Shown here piece after piece: positions 8,513-17,060 of a stretch of 64,000 bases of DNA. The DNA comes from Mesorhizobium ciceri WSM4083 (GTDB lineage: Bacteria; Pseudomonadota; Alphaproteobacteria; Rhizobiales; Rhizobiaceae): the NCBI RefSeq assembly GCF_000519305.1, contig NZ_KI912610.1, positions 653,949-717,948 on the forward strand, read 5' to 3'. Positions within the stretch are counted from its first letter, which is position 1; the number at the start of each line of letters is the position of its first letter. The notes under the pieces are model-generated. The model did no database searches, was not told the DNA's origin, and worked only from the letters and a program-made list of their open reading frames with translations. The translations under genes were made by a program, and so were the position numbers.

Positions 8513-9268
8513 ATGACCACTGCCGCCCTGACCGCAGACGAGATCGAACGCTATGCCCGCCACATCGTGCTGCCGGAAATCGGCGGCGCCGGCCAGCAAA
8601 GGCTGAAACAGGCCCGGGTGCTGGTCATCGGCGCCGGCGGGCTGGGCGCGCCGGTGCTTGAATATCTTGCCGCCGCCGGCGTCGGCACACTAGGCGTGGT
8701 CGATGACGACACCGTTTCGCTGTCCAACCTGCAGCGCCAGGTCATTCACGGCACCGACACTGTCGGCCTGCTGAAAACCGATAGCGCCAAGGCGGCAATC
8801 GCTCGCATCAATCCCAATACAATTGTTGAAACGCACGCAATCCGGCTGACCACGGACAACGCTCCCGCCCTCGTCGCCCGCTATGACATCGTCGTCGACG
8901 GTTCCGACAATTTCGAAACGCGCTATGCCGTGGCCGATGCCTGCGCGAGCGCTGGGAAACCGCTGGTGCATGCCGCCGTCGGACGCTTCGATGGTTCGGT
9001 AACGGTGCTGAAGCCATTCGAGGACGGCAAGGACGGCAAGCCCAACCCGGGCTATCGCGATCTGTTTCCCGAGGCGCCGCCGCCGGGCCTGGTGCCGTCC
9101 TGCGCCGAAGCCGGCGTGCTTGGCGCGCTGACCGGCGTCGTCGGCACGCTGCAGGCCATGGAGGCAATCAAGCTGATCACCGGCGTCGGCGAGCCGCTGG
9201 TCGGCCGGCTGCTGCTCTATGACGGGCTGGCGGCGCGCTTCGACACCATCCGCTACAAGAGAAGCTGA
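8513..9268 (+). CDS. moeB: MoeB/ThiF-family sulfur-carrier adenylyltransferase
   Basis: E1-like enzyme predicted to adenylate the C-terminal glycine of MoaD (or ThiS) for molybdopterin or thiamine sulfur transfer. ATG 8513 gives 251 residues. RYARHIVLPEIGGAGQQRL opens the protein; the nucleotide-binding GAGGLGAPVLEYLAAAG, SNLQRQVIH and DGSDNFETRY are intact. The first zinc-binding CxxC of E. coli MoeB appears here as GYRDLFPE, without cysteines, and the protein ends before the second CxxC, so it seems to be a zinc-free variant. There is no rhodanese domain. It starts 31 bases after recF. Confidence 0.85.
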   Translation: MTTAALTADEIERYARHIVLPEIGGAGQQRLKQARVLVIGAGGLGAPVLEYLAAAGVGTLGVVDDDTVSLSNLQRQVIHGTDTVGLLKTDSAKAAIARINPNTIVETHAIRLTTDNAPALVARYDIVVDGSDNFETRYAVADACASAGKPLVHAAVGRFDGSVTVLKPFEDGKDGKPNPGYRDLFPEAPPPGLVPSCAEAGVLGALTGVVGTLQAMEAIKLITGVGEPLVGRLLLYDGLAARFDTIRYKRS

Positions 9269-9272
9269 ATTC

Positions 9273-9761
9273 TTGGACCGGCTCGAAGCTGTCTCCATCT
9301 CGCGGATCCCGGCCGGTTTCGATCGTTGGGACGATGTGCTCGCATTGATCATGCGTGCCTTCGCCTCGATGGACGGCGTCATCGACCCGCCCTCCTCGGC
9401 CCACCTTTTGACCGCCGACAGTCTGCGGGACAAGGCACGGAGGGAGACCGGCTTCGTGGCGCTCAGGGGCGATCGGATCGTCGGCTGCGTCTTTGCCCTT
9501 GAAAAGGTGACAGAGTTCTATGTCGGCAAACTCGCCGTGGCGCCGGACTGCCAGGGACAAAGTATTGGCCGGCGGCTGATGCAAGCGATCGAAGACCTTG
9601 CCCGCAGCCGAGGCAAGTTCGCCATCGAGCTCCAGACGCGGATCGAGTTGACCGGGAACCATGCGGCCTTTGCTCGCCTCGGCTTTCGCGAAACTGAACG
9701 GACGGCTCATGACGGCTATGCCAGGCCGACCTCGATCACCATGCGCAAAGTTATCCTGTAA
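9273..9761 (+). CDS. GNAT-family N-acetyltransferase
   Basis: Predicted acetyl-CoA-dependent N-acetyltransferase of unknown substrate. The core EFYVGKLAVAPDCQGQSIGRRLMQAIEDLAR holds strand beta-4 and the pyrophosphate-binding Q/RxxGxG/A motif (QGQSIGRR). NHAAFARLGFRETERTAHDGY matches the C-terminal GNAT part. An open frame begins at 9219 inside moeB, but TTG 9273, five bases after the moeB stop and behind AAGAGAAG, is the more natural start (162 residues). It is convergent with the dehydrogenase gene that follows. Confidence 0.75.
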   Translation: MDRLEAVSISRIPAGFDRWDDVLALIMRAFASMDGVIDPPSSAHLLTADSLRDKARRETGFVALRGDRIVGCVFALEKVTEFYVGKLAVAPDCQGQSIGRRLMQAIEDLARSRGKFAIELQTRIELTGNHAAFARLGFRETERTAHDGYARPTSITMRKVIL

Positions 9762-9809
9762 GTCTTATCTTACGGTTTGCGGGGGCACGGCTACTGCACC
9801 GCGACAGCG

Positions 9810-10811
9810 TCAGGTCCTAAGCGGCAGCACGCGGTCTGGCGGGCGGTGGCCGTCGACGAAGGCGCGGATATTGATGATGACCTTTTCACCCATGTCGATA
9901 CGGCCCTCGAGCGTCGCCGAGCCCATATGCGGCAAAAGCACGACCTTGTTCTTGGCGGCGAGCTTCAGCAGCCTGCCGTTCAAAGCCGGCTCGTGCTCGT
10001 AGACATCGAGGCCGGCGCCGGCAATCTTGCCGTCCTGGATCAGCTTGACCAGCGCTTCCTCGTCGATGATGTCGCCGCGCGCGGTGTTGACGACATAGGC
10101 GGTGGGCTGCAGCAGCGCCAGCCGCCGCGCCGAAAGCAGATGGAAGGTTGCCGGCGTCGAGGGACAGTTGACCGAGATGATATCCATGCGGGCCAGCATC
10201 TGGTCGAGGCTTTCCCAATAGGTCGCCTCCAGCCCGTCTTCCACGGCCGGCAGCACGCGGTGGCGGTTGTGATAATGGATCGACAGTCCGAAGGCCTTGG
10301 CCCGCCTGGCGACGGCGGTGCCGATGCGGCCCATGCCGACAATGCCGAGCCGCTTGCCCCAGATGCGCCGGCCCAGCATCCAGGTCGGCGACCAGCCGGC
10401 CCATTTCTTGTCGCCGGTGAGCACATTGGCACCTTCCGCCAGCCGCCGCGGCACCGCCAGCATCAGCGCCATGGTCATGTCGGCGGTGTCTTCGGTCAGG
10501 ACATTCGGCGTGTTGGTGACGGTGATGCCCCTCTTGGCCGCAGCCGCGACATCGATCTTGTCGACACCATTGCCGAAATTGGCGATCAGCTTGAGGTTGT
10601 CGCCGGCCTGGGCGATCAACGCCGCGTCGATCTGGTCGGTCACCGTCGGCACCAGCACGTCGGCCTCCTTGACCGCCGCAACCAGTTCCGGCTGCGTCAT
10701 CGGCCGGTCCTCGACATTCAGCCTGGCGTCGAACAATTCGCGCATGCGGGTCTCGACCGGGTCGGGCAGCTTTCGCGTGATGACCACGAGAGGCTTCTTT
10801 TTGCCTGCCAT
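9810..10811 (-). CDS. D-2-hydroxyacid dehydrogenase (glyoxylate/hydroxypyruvate reductase type)
   Basis: NAD(P)-dependent reductase of 2-keto acids. From ATG 10811 (MAGKKKPLVVITRKLPDPVE) it has 333 residues. The catalytic-domain motif ANFGNGVDKID, the Rossmann motif GIVGMGRIGTAVARR and the catalytic triad are present: Arg in NTARGDIIDEEAL, Glu in LDVYEHEP and His in LLPHMGSAT. The frame stays open upstream to 11528, but that extension is unlike the family and lies antisense to the SH3 gene. Similarity to the GhrB/glyoxylate reductase branch is from memory; the exact substrate is uncertain. Confidence 0.9.
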   Translation of the reverse strand: MAGKKKPLVVITRKLPDPVETRMRELFDARLNVEDRPMTQPELVAAVKEADVLVPTVTDQIDAALIAQAGDNLKLIANFGNGVDKIDVAAAAKRGITVTNTPNVLTEDTADMTMALMLAVPRRLAEGANVLTGDKKWAGWSPTWMLGRRIWGKRLGIVGMGRIGTAVARRAKAFGLSIHYHNRHRVLPAVEDGLEATYWESLDQMLARMDIISVNCPSTPATFHLLSARRLALLQPTAYVVNTARGDIIDEEALVKLIQDGKIAGAGLDVYEHEPALNGRLLKLAAKNKVVLLPHMGSATLEGRIDMGEKVIINIRAFVDGHRPPDRVLPLRT

Positions 10812-10958
10812 TGTTTCCCTCGTTGAGACCTCTTTAACCAAGACCGGCGAAACTGAAAGCCGGTCGCGGTGCCGATTACTCCATGTAACAAGCGGTGCCG
10901 CCGAAGACAAAGAAAAAGGGGCGCCGGGGCCGATGGGCAAGCGCCGAAAGGAACGAAA

Positions 10959-11519
10959 GTGTCTGGTTTCGCGTCGCTTCGCCTGACCCTCAGTGCAGCA
11001 TTTCTCGGCGCGCTGCTTTATTCTCCGCTTGTGGCCGCGCAGAGTGCCGCAGCACCCGCCCAGAGCGTCGTCACGCTCGGGCCGAGCGGCCTGCCGCTGC
11101 CGCGCTTCGTCAGCCTGAAATCCGGCCGCGTCAACTCGCGCGTCGGCCCCGGCGCCAACTACTCGGTCGACTGGATGTATATGAAGGCCGGCCTGCCGAT
11201 GGAGATCATCCAGGAATTCGATACATGGCGCCGCGTGCGCGATGCCGACGGTTCGGAAGGCTGGATCAACCAGTCGCTGCTGTCCGGCCGACGCACGGCA
11301 ATCGTCGCACCATGGCAGCGCGGCAAGGGCTCTCAGGTCAACCTTCTCAATAGCCCCGACAAGGATGCAAGGGTGGTCGCGATGATCGAACCTGGCGTCA
11401 TGGGTACGATCAAATCCTGCGACGGCCAGTGGTGCGAAATGACGTTCGACGGCCACACCGGCTGGCTTGCCCAGTCGGTCGTCTGGGGCGCCTATCCCGG
11501 CGAACGGGTCAAGGACTGA
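10959..11519 (+). CDS. secreted protein with two SH3-like domains
   Basis: A GTG at 10959 behind AAAGGAACG gives a 186-residue protein starting with a signal peptide (SGFASLRLTLSAAFLGALL, cleaved about after VAAQSA), so it is probably periplasmic. Two bacterial SH3-like repeats follow: one from RVNSRVGPGANYSVDW to GWINQSLLSG and one from VNLLNSPDKDARVVAMI to GWLAQSVVWGAYP. Such domains usually bind peptidoglycan or envelope proteins. No catalytic domain is visible. The last 11 bases overlap the convergent DUF4260-type gene. Confidence 0.85.
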   Translation: MSGFASLRLTLSAAFLGALLYSPLVAAQSAAAPAQSVVTLGPSGLPLPRFVSLKSGRVNSRVGPGANYSVDWMYMKAGLPMEIIQEFDTWRRVRDADGSEGWINQSLLSGRRTAIVAPWQRGKGSQVNLLNSPDKDARVVAMIEPGVMGTIKSCDGQWCEMTFDGHTGWLAQSVVWGAYPGERVKD

Positions 11520-11925
11520 TTTTTTCACCTGCTGACCGCGACCTTTCGAAGGTTCGCGGTCGTGGTTTAGCCCCGATGCGGCCGAGATGGGTGTCCTGAA
11601 AGCCGGTCGACAGCTTCAGGCCGTAACCCAGCGCACGATCGATGGCGATGTGGGCGATCCAGATCAGCGCAACCGCCATCGCGGCCGCATTGCCCCACAT
11701 GTGCCCGCCGAGCAGCAGCAGCACGGGCACGATCAGGATATGCAAGGCATTGTAGGCAAGGGCACCGACGCGTGGACCGGCCAGATAGCCTGATATCGAC
11801 AGGTCCGGCGCCAGGATAAGCAATCCAAAGAGCCACCAGGGCATAGCGGTTGAGCCGTAGAAAACAACGGCAGCCACCGCCACGATTGCCCATTCAAGCC
11901 GAATGACGCAATCGAGGCGTTTCAT
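11509..11925 (-). CDS. DUF4260-type small membrane protein
   Basis: A 138-residue protein with about four hydrophobic segments (WAIVAVAAVVFYGSTAM, WWLFGLLILAPDLSISGYLAG, ALHILIVPVLLLLGG and AMAVALIWIAHIAIDRALGYG) followed by KLSTGFQDTHLGRIG. This layout, and the phrase FQDTHLG close to the end, match what I recall of the DUF4260 family; no function is known to me. The C-terminal tail is polar and Arg-rich. The gene converges on, and slightly overlaps, the SH3-domain gene. Confidence 0.75.
   Translation of the reverse strand: MKRLDCVIRLEWAIVAVAAVVFYGSTAMPWWLFGLLILAPDLSISGYLAGPRVGALAYNALHILIVPVLLLLGGHMWGNAAAMAVALIWIAHIAIDRALGYGLKLSTGFQDTHLGRIGAKPRPRTFERSRSAGEKISP
11534..11561. terminator. hairpin between convergent genes
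   Basis: GACCGCGA-CCTT (11534-11545) pairs with AAGG-T-TCGCGGTC (11549-11561), a 12-pair stem with one bulged T. It sits where the SH3 and DUF4260-type genes converge. No strong T-run follows in either direction, so bidirectional termination is only a suggestion. Confidence 0.35.
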
Positions 11926-12007
11926 CCCTGGTCGAAGATTCTGGCCTGGCCAAAGATTCTGGCCCGGCGGGTGATTCTGGCCTGGCCGGTCATTCCGGCC
12001 TCGCCGG

Positions 12008-12475
12008 TCATTCGCGGCGTTTGGGGCGCAGCCTCACCACGATATCGACATTGGCGATCTCCATCCCTTCCGGCGGCTCCGGCAGGTTGGCAACCGTCAC
12101 CGGACCGCTGTCGATGTCGAATATGCGGTTTTCGCCTTCGATGTAGAAATGGTGATGATCGGAGGTGTTGGTGTCGAAATAGGTTTTCGCGCCCTCCACG
12201 GCGAGGATGCGCAAAAGTCCCGCCTGGGTGAACTGGTGGAGGGCATTGTAGACGGTGGCCAGCGACACCGGCACGCCGGCGGCAACAGCCTCCTCGTGCA
12301 GTTCCTCGGCCGACAAATGACGGTCGCCCTTGGCGAAAAGCAGGTCGGCCAGCGCAATGCGCTGACGCGTCGGCCTCAGGCCGGCTTCACGAACCCGCTT
12401 GTCCACAGCGACATTTTCCTTCCGGCCGTCCAGGTCCATCTTCTCGTCGAACCCCACAGTTCCGCCCCAAGACAC
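12008..12475 (-). CDS. irr: iron response regulator Irr (Fur family)
   Basis: Fur-superfamily transcription factor that in rhizobia senses haem/iron status and binds iron control elements. The winged-helix region REAGLRPTRQRIALADLLFAKGDRHLSAEELH is followed by VSLATVYNALHQFTQAGLL, and the dimerisation domain contains SDHHHFYIEGENRIFDID, the HHH-type haem-binding motif that marks Irr against Fur. It is divergent from fabA, an arrangement known in rhizobia and Brucella. The start is uncertain: GTG 12475 gives 155 residues, ATG 12439 gives 143. A likely target site lies at 47396-47414. Confidence 0.92.
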   Translation of the reverse strand: MSWGGTVGFDEKMDLDGRKENVAVDKRVREAGLRPTRQRIALADLLFAKGDRHLSAEELHEEAVAAGVPVSLATVYNALHQFTQAGLLRILAVEGAKTYFDTNTSDHHHFYIEGENRIFDIDSGPVTVANLPEPPEGMEIANVDIVVRLRPKRRE

Positions 12476-12672
12476 GCCCAGAATGGCAAAAAAATGAACA
12501 TCTGCCGAAACCGGACCTCTCAGGACATATATTCTGTCGTCCGAATGCGATCAATAGCGCGCATTGACCCAGGCAGACGAGCAGGCTAAGCGCAAACGCC
12601 GGTTTCCGGCCTGAAACAGATTGTGTTAGGAAACCAACGACAAGGGCACCCGATAGCCCGGAACGATATGGG

Positions 12673-13197
12673 ATGGAATTGATGGCGGGTAAATCCAGCT
12701 ACGAGTACGATGAATTGCTGGCCTGCGCCCGCGGCGAACTGTTCGGACCGGGCAACGCCCAGCTTCCCTATCCGCCGATGCTGATGTTCGACCGCATCAC
12801 CGAGATCAGCGAGACCGGCGGCGCCTTCGAGAAGGGTTTCATCCGCGCGGAGTTCGACATCAAGCCGGACCTGTGGTTCTTTGCCTGCCATTTCATCGGC
12901 AATCCGATCATGCCGGGGTGCCTCGGCCTCGACGCCATGTGGCAATTGACGGGCTTCTATCTCGGCTGGCTGGGCGAATCCGGCAAGGGAATGGCGCTGT
13001 CGACCGGTGAAGTGAAATTCAAGGGCATGGTCACGCCCTCGGTGAAGAAGGTCGAATATGGCATCGACTTCAAGCGCGTGATGCGGGGCCGGCTGGTGCT
13101 CGGCATCGCCGATGGCTGGCTGAAGGCGGATGGCGAACCCATATACGCGGCAACGGATTTGAAAGTCGGTCTGTCCAAGCAGTCGGCGGTTGGCTGA
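12673..13197 (+). CDS. fabA: 3-hydroxyacyl-[acyl-carrier-protein] dehydratase/isomerase FabA
   Basis: Dehydrates 3-hydroxydecanoyl-ACP and isomerises the product to the cis-3 form, the branch point to unsaturated fatty acids. The hot-dog fold is recognised from PYPPMLMFDRI, the active-site helix FACHFIGNPIMPGCLGLDAMWQ and GEVKFKGMVTPSVKKVEY. Counting from ATG 12682 (MAGKSS) puts the catalytic His and Asp at 70 and 84, exactly the E. coli numbering, so 12682 may be the true start; ATG 12673 adds three residues. The gene heads the fabA-fabB-fabI cluster, divergent from irr. Confidence 0.96.
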   Translation: MELMAGKSSYEYDELLACARGELFGPGNAQLPYPPMLMFDRITEISETGGAFEKGFIRAEFDIKPDLWFFACHFIGNPIMPGCLGLDAMWQLTGFYLGWLGESGKGMALSTGEVKFKGMVTPSVKKVEYGIDFKRVMRGRLVLGIADGWLKADGEPIYAATDLKVGLSKQSAVG

Positions 13198-13247
13198 CCG
13201 GCATCTCTGGCCAGTTCTCTGGCCAGCACCCCTGGAAGGAGTTGCGA

Positions 13248-14468
13248 ATGAGACGTGTCGTAGTCACAGGCATCGGCATTGTGTCGTCGATCGGCAACAA
13301 TGCCAACGAGGTGCAGACCTCTCTGCATGACGCCAGATCCGGCATCAGCTTCTCCGATTCCTTCGCCGAACACGGCTTCCGTTGCCAGGTATGGGGAGCG
13401 CCGACGCTCGATCCATCGGCGATGATCGATCGCCGTGCGATGCGCTTCCTGAGCCAGGGTGCTGCCTGGAACCATGTCGCCATGGACCAGGCGATCGCGG
13501 ATGCGGGCCTCGGCGAGAGCGACATCACCAATGGGCGCACCGGTATCGTCATGGGATCGGGCGGACCATCCACCCGTACCATCGTCGAGGCGGCCGAAAC
13601 GACGCTGAAGAACGGCAGTCCCAAGCGCATCGGTCCGTTCGCGGTGCCGAAGGCAATGTCGTCGACCGCATCGGCGACGCTTGCCACATGGTTCAAGATC
13701 CACGGCGTCAACTACTCGATCTCGTCGGCCTGTTCGACCTCGGCGCATTGCATCGGCAATGGCTATGAATTGATCCAGTGGGGCAAGCAGGACATCGTCT
13801 TCGCCGGCGGCCACGAGGATCTCGACTGGACGATGTCGGACCTGTTCGACGCGATGGGCGCCATGTCGTCGAAATTCAACGACAAGGCATCGACCGCCTC
13901 CCGTGCCTATGACGCCAATCGCGACGGCTTCGTCATTGCCGGCGGCGCCGGCGTGCTGGTGCTGGAAGAGCTTGAGCATGCCAAGGCGCGCGGCGCCAAG
14001 ATCTATGCCGAGATCGTCGGCTATGGCGCGACGTCGGATGGCTACGACATGGTTGCTCCTTCAGGCGAAGGCGCGGTCCGCTGCATGCGCCAGGCGCTGG
14101 CCACGGTTTCCACGCCGGTCGACTACATCAACACGCATGGCACCTCGACGCCGGTGGGAGATTCCAAGGAAATGGGCGCGATCCGCGAGGTGTTCGGCCC
14201 AGAGATGCCGTACATCACCTCGACGAAGTCGCTGACCGGCCATTCGCTGGGCGCGGCCGGCGTGCAGGAATCCATCTATTCGATCCTGATGATGCAGGGC
14301 GGTTTCATCGGCGAAAGCGCCCATATCGAGACCCTCGACCCCGAATTCGAGGGCATGCCGATCGTGCGAAAGCGCATTGATGACGCCAGGATCGACACTG
14401 TCCTGTCCAATTCGTTCGGCTTCGGCGGCACCAACGCCACGCTCGTTTTCCAGCGCTATTCCGCATAA
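13248..14468 (+). CDS. fabB: 3-oxoacyl-[acyl-carrier-protein] synthase I FabB
   Basis: Condensing enzyme that elongates the cis-3-decenoyl-ACP made by FabA. The Cys-His-His triad is visible: Cys162 in SISSACSTSAHCIGNG, His in YINTHGTSTPVGDSKE and His in KSLTGHSLGAAGVQE, with the conserved C-terminal FGFGGTNATLVF. Length is 406. ATG 13248 follows a perfect AAGGAG; the upstream TTG at 13242 lies inside that ribosome-binding site and is rejected. It starts 50 bases after fabA. Co-occurrence with fabA identifies it as FabB rather than FabF. Confidence 0.96.
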   Translation: MRRVVVTGIGIVSSIGNNANEVQTSLHDARSGISFSDSFAEHGFRCQVWGAPTLDPSAMIDRRAMRFLSQGAAWNHVAMDQAIADAGLGESDITNGRTGIVMGSGGPSTRTIVEAAETTLKNGSPKRIGPFAVPKAMSSTASATLATWFKIHGVNYSISSACSTSAHCIGNGYELIQWGKQDIVFAGGHEDLDWTMSDLFDAMGAMSSKFNDKASTASRAYDANRDGFVIAGGAGVLVLEELEHAKARGAKIYAEIVGYGATSDGYDMVAPSGEGAVRCMRQALATVSTPVDYINTHGTSTPVGDSKEMGAIREVFGPEMPYITSTKSLTGHSLGAAGVQESIYSILMMQGGFIGESAHIETLDPEFEGMPIVRKRIDDARIDTVLSNSFGFGGTNATLVFQRYSA

Positions 14469-14481
14469 GGATTTGCCGGCC

Positions 14482-15294
14482 ATGGACGGATTGATGAAGG
14501 GCAAGCGCGGGCTTGTCATGGGTGTCGCCAACGATCATTCGATCGCCTGGGGCATCGCCCGGAAATTATCCGAACATGGGGCGGAACTCGCCTTCACCTA
14601 TCAGGGCGATGCGTTCGGGCGCCGGGTCAAGCCGCTGGCCGACAAGCTCGGCGCCTCGCTGGTCGTGCCGTGCGACGTCGAGGACAGCGCCTCGGTCGCC
14701 GCCACGTTCGAGACCCTGGGCAAAGAATGGGGCGGGCTGGATTTCATCGTCCACGCCATCGGCTTTTCCGACAAGAACGAGTTGAAAGGGCTCTACGCCG
14801 ACACCAGCCGGGACAATTTCGTCCGCACCATGGTGATCTCCTGCTACTCCTTCACCGAGGTCGCCCGCCATGCAGCCACCTTGATGAAAGACGGCGGATC
14901 GATGATCACGCTGACCTATGCGGGGTCGGTCCGCGTCATGCCGAACTACAATGTCATGGGCGTCGCCAAGGCCGGACTGGAGGCCAGTGTACGCTACCTC
15001 GCCAACGATTACGGTCCGCGCGGCATCAGGGTGAACGGCATATCGGCTGGACCCGTGCGCACGCTCGCCGGCGCCGGTATTTCAGATGCGCGCCACATGT
15101 TCTCCTACCAGCAGCGAAACTCGCCACTGCGCCGCACGGTGACCATCGACGAGGTCGGCGGCTCGGCACTTTATCTGTTGTCGGATCTGTCTTCCGGGGT
15201 TACCGGAGAAATCCACTATGTCGATTCCGGCTATCACATCGTTTCCATGCCGACGCTCGACGAATTGAAGCAAACCGACGGCGGACGAGATTAA
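14482..15294 (+). CDS. fabI: enoyl-[acyl-carrier-protein] reductase FabI
   Basis: NADH-dependent last step of fatty-acid elongation and the triclosan target. It is a short-chain dehydrogenase-fold protein with GLVMGVANDHSIAWGIARKL (the atypical FabI cofactor motif), HAIGFSDKNEL, and the catalytic Tyr-x6-Lys in PNYNVMGVAKAGLE. The C-terminal region SDLSSGVTGEIHYVDSGYHIVSMP is typical. It has 270 residues, 13 bases after fabB, so the three genes are probably one operon. Rhizobia often carry more than one FabI. Confidence 0.95.
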   Translation: MDGLMKGKRGLVMGVANDHSIAWGIARKLSEHGAELAFTYQGDAFGRRVKPLADKLGASLVVPCDVEDSASVAATFETLGKEWGGLDFIVHAIGFSDKNELKGLYADTSRDNFVRTMVISCYSFTEVARHAATLMKDGGSMITLTYAGSVRVMPNYNVMGVAKAGLEASVRYLANDYGPRGIRVNGISAGPVRTLAGAGISDARHMFSYQQRNSPLRRTVTIDEVGGSALYLLSDLSSGVTGEIHYVDSGYHIVSMPTLDELKQTDGGRD

Positions 15295-15500
15295 CGCCTG
15301 TCGCCCAAAGGTGCGCGGCGGTTTTGAAATGGCGACATTTGAAGACACGAAGCTTAAAGCGCGCCAACTGAATCCGTTTCAGCGCCAGGCGCATTGATCC
15401 CCTCAAGAAATACTTTCGGTCCAATAAAATTGGATTCATTCGCGGAAACTCATTTTAAGGAGATATCCGCTAGAAAGCCCCGTACTCAGGGGAACTTTCA

Positions 15501-17045
15501 ATGCTCGCCGTCAGCAACCCGAAGCGAACACCGGTGTTCCGACTGCTCACCATAGCGAGTTCGGGTCTCGGCAGTTTCGTCCTCGGGCTCTGGGGCCTGA
15601 AGCTCGGTCTCGGCGATGGTTTTGCCGGCATCTCAGCGGACATGATGGTCTCTGTGATGGCCGCTCTTTGCGCACTGGCGGCGTCGGTCGCCGCGATGTC
15701 CTTCTTCGCCGGCGTCGATGAATCGGCGGATTTCGTCTTCACAGAAACCCATTTCGACAAGCTGACCGGTCTGGTGGCACGCCCGGCGATGGTCGGCAAG
15801 ATTGCCGAGGCGGCATGCGCGACCAGCCGGACCGGCGAGCCGATGTTCCTGATCGATATCGACATAGACCGGTTCAAGCAGATCAACGACGCCATCGGCT
15901 ACAGCCAGGGCGACGAGCTGATCCGCGCCTTCACCAAGCGCTTGAAGACGTGCGTGCCGCCGCGCGCGCTGATCGGACGTATCGGCGCCGGTGAATTCGC
16001 GATCCTGCTCCCTGACAACCAGGTTTCAGGGTCCTTGGAAAGCACCATAGAGAGGCTCATCGACGAGATGATGGAGCCCTATGATCTCGGCAAGCACCTG
16101 CAATCGGTCAGCCTGTCGGTCGGCATCGTGGCGATGCCAAAGGACGGCGTCGATCCCGTCCTCATCCTGCGCCGCTCCAATCTGGCGCTGCAGAACGCGC
16201 GCGCCAGCGGCGTCGGCAACTGGTCGGTCTTCCATGCCGAAATGGGCAGGGTCGCCGACCATCGCCAATGGATCGAATCCGAACTGCACATAGCCTTCGA
16301 ACGTGGTGACTTCGACCTTCATTACCAGCCGCAGCTCGATCTCCCGACCGGCCGCATCGTCGGGTATGAAGCGCTTATCCGCTGGCGGCATCCGGAACGC
16401 GGCATGATCCCGCCTATGGAGTTCATTCCGATCGCCGAGGAAACCGGCATGATCGGCCCGATCGGCGAATGGGTGCTGCGCAAAGCCTGCAGCGACGCCC
16501 GGCATCTGCCCGACGATTGCTTCGTCGCCGTCAACATCTCGCCCGTGCAGTTCATGACCAAGGACTTCGTCGGCATCGTGCGCGACGCCATGACGAGCAC
16601 CGGCATCAAGCCGTCGCGGCTGGAGCTGGAAGTGACCGAGACGGCGATGATGCAGGACCGCGACCGCGCCGCCGCCATCCTGAAGGAGCTCGCGGATATG
16701 GGCATCTCGGTCGCCGTCGACGATTTCGGCACCGGCTATTCCAATTTGAGCTACCTGATCGATTTCTCGTTCGGCAAGCTGAAGATCGACCGGTCCTTCG
16801 TCAGCCGCCTCGACACCGATTCCAGCTCGGGTGCGGTCGTCTCGACCATCGTCGGGCTGTCGCGCGCGCTCGGCGTCAGCATCATTGCCGAAGGCGTCGA
16901 GACCGAAAGCCAGGCGACGCTGCTCAGGGCAGCCGGCTGCGAGGTGGTGCAAGGCTATCTTTACGGCAGGCCGGCCCCCCTCAAGATCAGGGTCGGCGAC
17001 GTGCATGTCACCGATGAGGTCCGGCGCGTCGCCAATCTGCATTGA
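15501..17045 (+). CDS. membrane-anchored degenerate-GGDEF/EAL protein, probable c-di-GMP phosphodiesterase
   Basis: A 514-residue protein with two N-terminal membrane segments (about residues 13-38 and 49-70), a GGDEF domain (about 85-245) and an EAL domain (about 257-500). The diguanylate cyclase motif is GAGEF (162-166) instead of GGDEF, so cyclase activity is unlikely. The EAL half looks complete: GYEALIRW (Glu290), NISPVQ, EVTET, VDDFGTGYSN (Asp407, Asp408), KLKIDRSF and EGVE. It should therefore hydrolyse c-di-GMP at the inner membrane, with the GGDEF half perhaps acting as a GTP sensor. The gene stands alone. Confidence 0.9.
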   Translation: MLAVSNPKRTPVFRLLTIASSGLGSFVLGLWGLKLGLGDGFAGISADMMVSVMAALCALAASVAAMSFFAGVDESADFVFTETHFDKLTGLVARPAMVGKIAEAACATSRTGEPMFLIDIDIDRFKQINDAIGYSQGDELIRAFTKRLKTCVPPRALIGRIGAGEFAILLPDNQVSGSLESTIERLIDEMMEPYDLGKHLQSVSLSVGIVAMPKDGVDPVLILRRSNLALQNARASGVGNWSVFHAEMGRVADHRQWIESELHIAFERGDFDLHYQPQLDLPTGRIVGYEALIRWRHPERGMIPPMEFIPIAEETGMIGPIGEWVLRKACSDARHLPDDCFVAVNISPVQFMTKDFVGIVRDAMTSTGIKPSRLELEVTETAMMQDRDRAAAILKELADMGISVAVDDFGTGYSNLSYLIDFSFGKLKIDRSFVSRLDTDSSSGAVVSTIVGLSRALGVSIIAEGVETESQATLLRAAGCEVVQGYLYGRPAPLKIRVGDVHVTDEVRRVANLH

Positions 17046-17060
17046 ACGCGGTGCATTGTA

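Noticed and set aside
10812..11528. N-terminal extension of the hydroxyacid dehydrogenase by 239 residues
   Set aside because: The extension is antisense to the SH3-domain gene, which has a signal peptide and ribosome-binding site; the family starts at MAGKKKPLVVITRK.
12476..12672. Iron control element in the irr-fabA gap
   Set aside because: No TTTAGAA or TTCTAAA half sites in the proper arrangement were found, so autoregulation by an ICE is not supported here.
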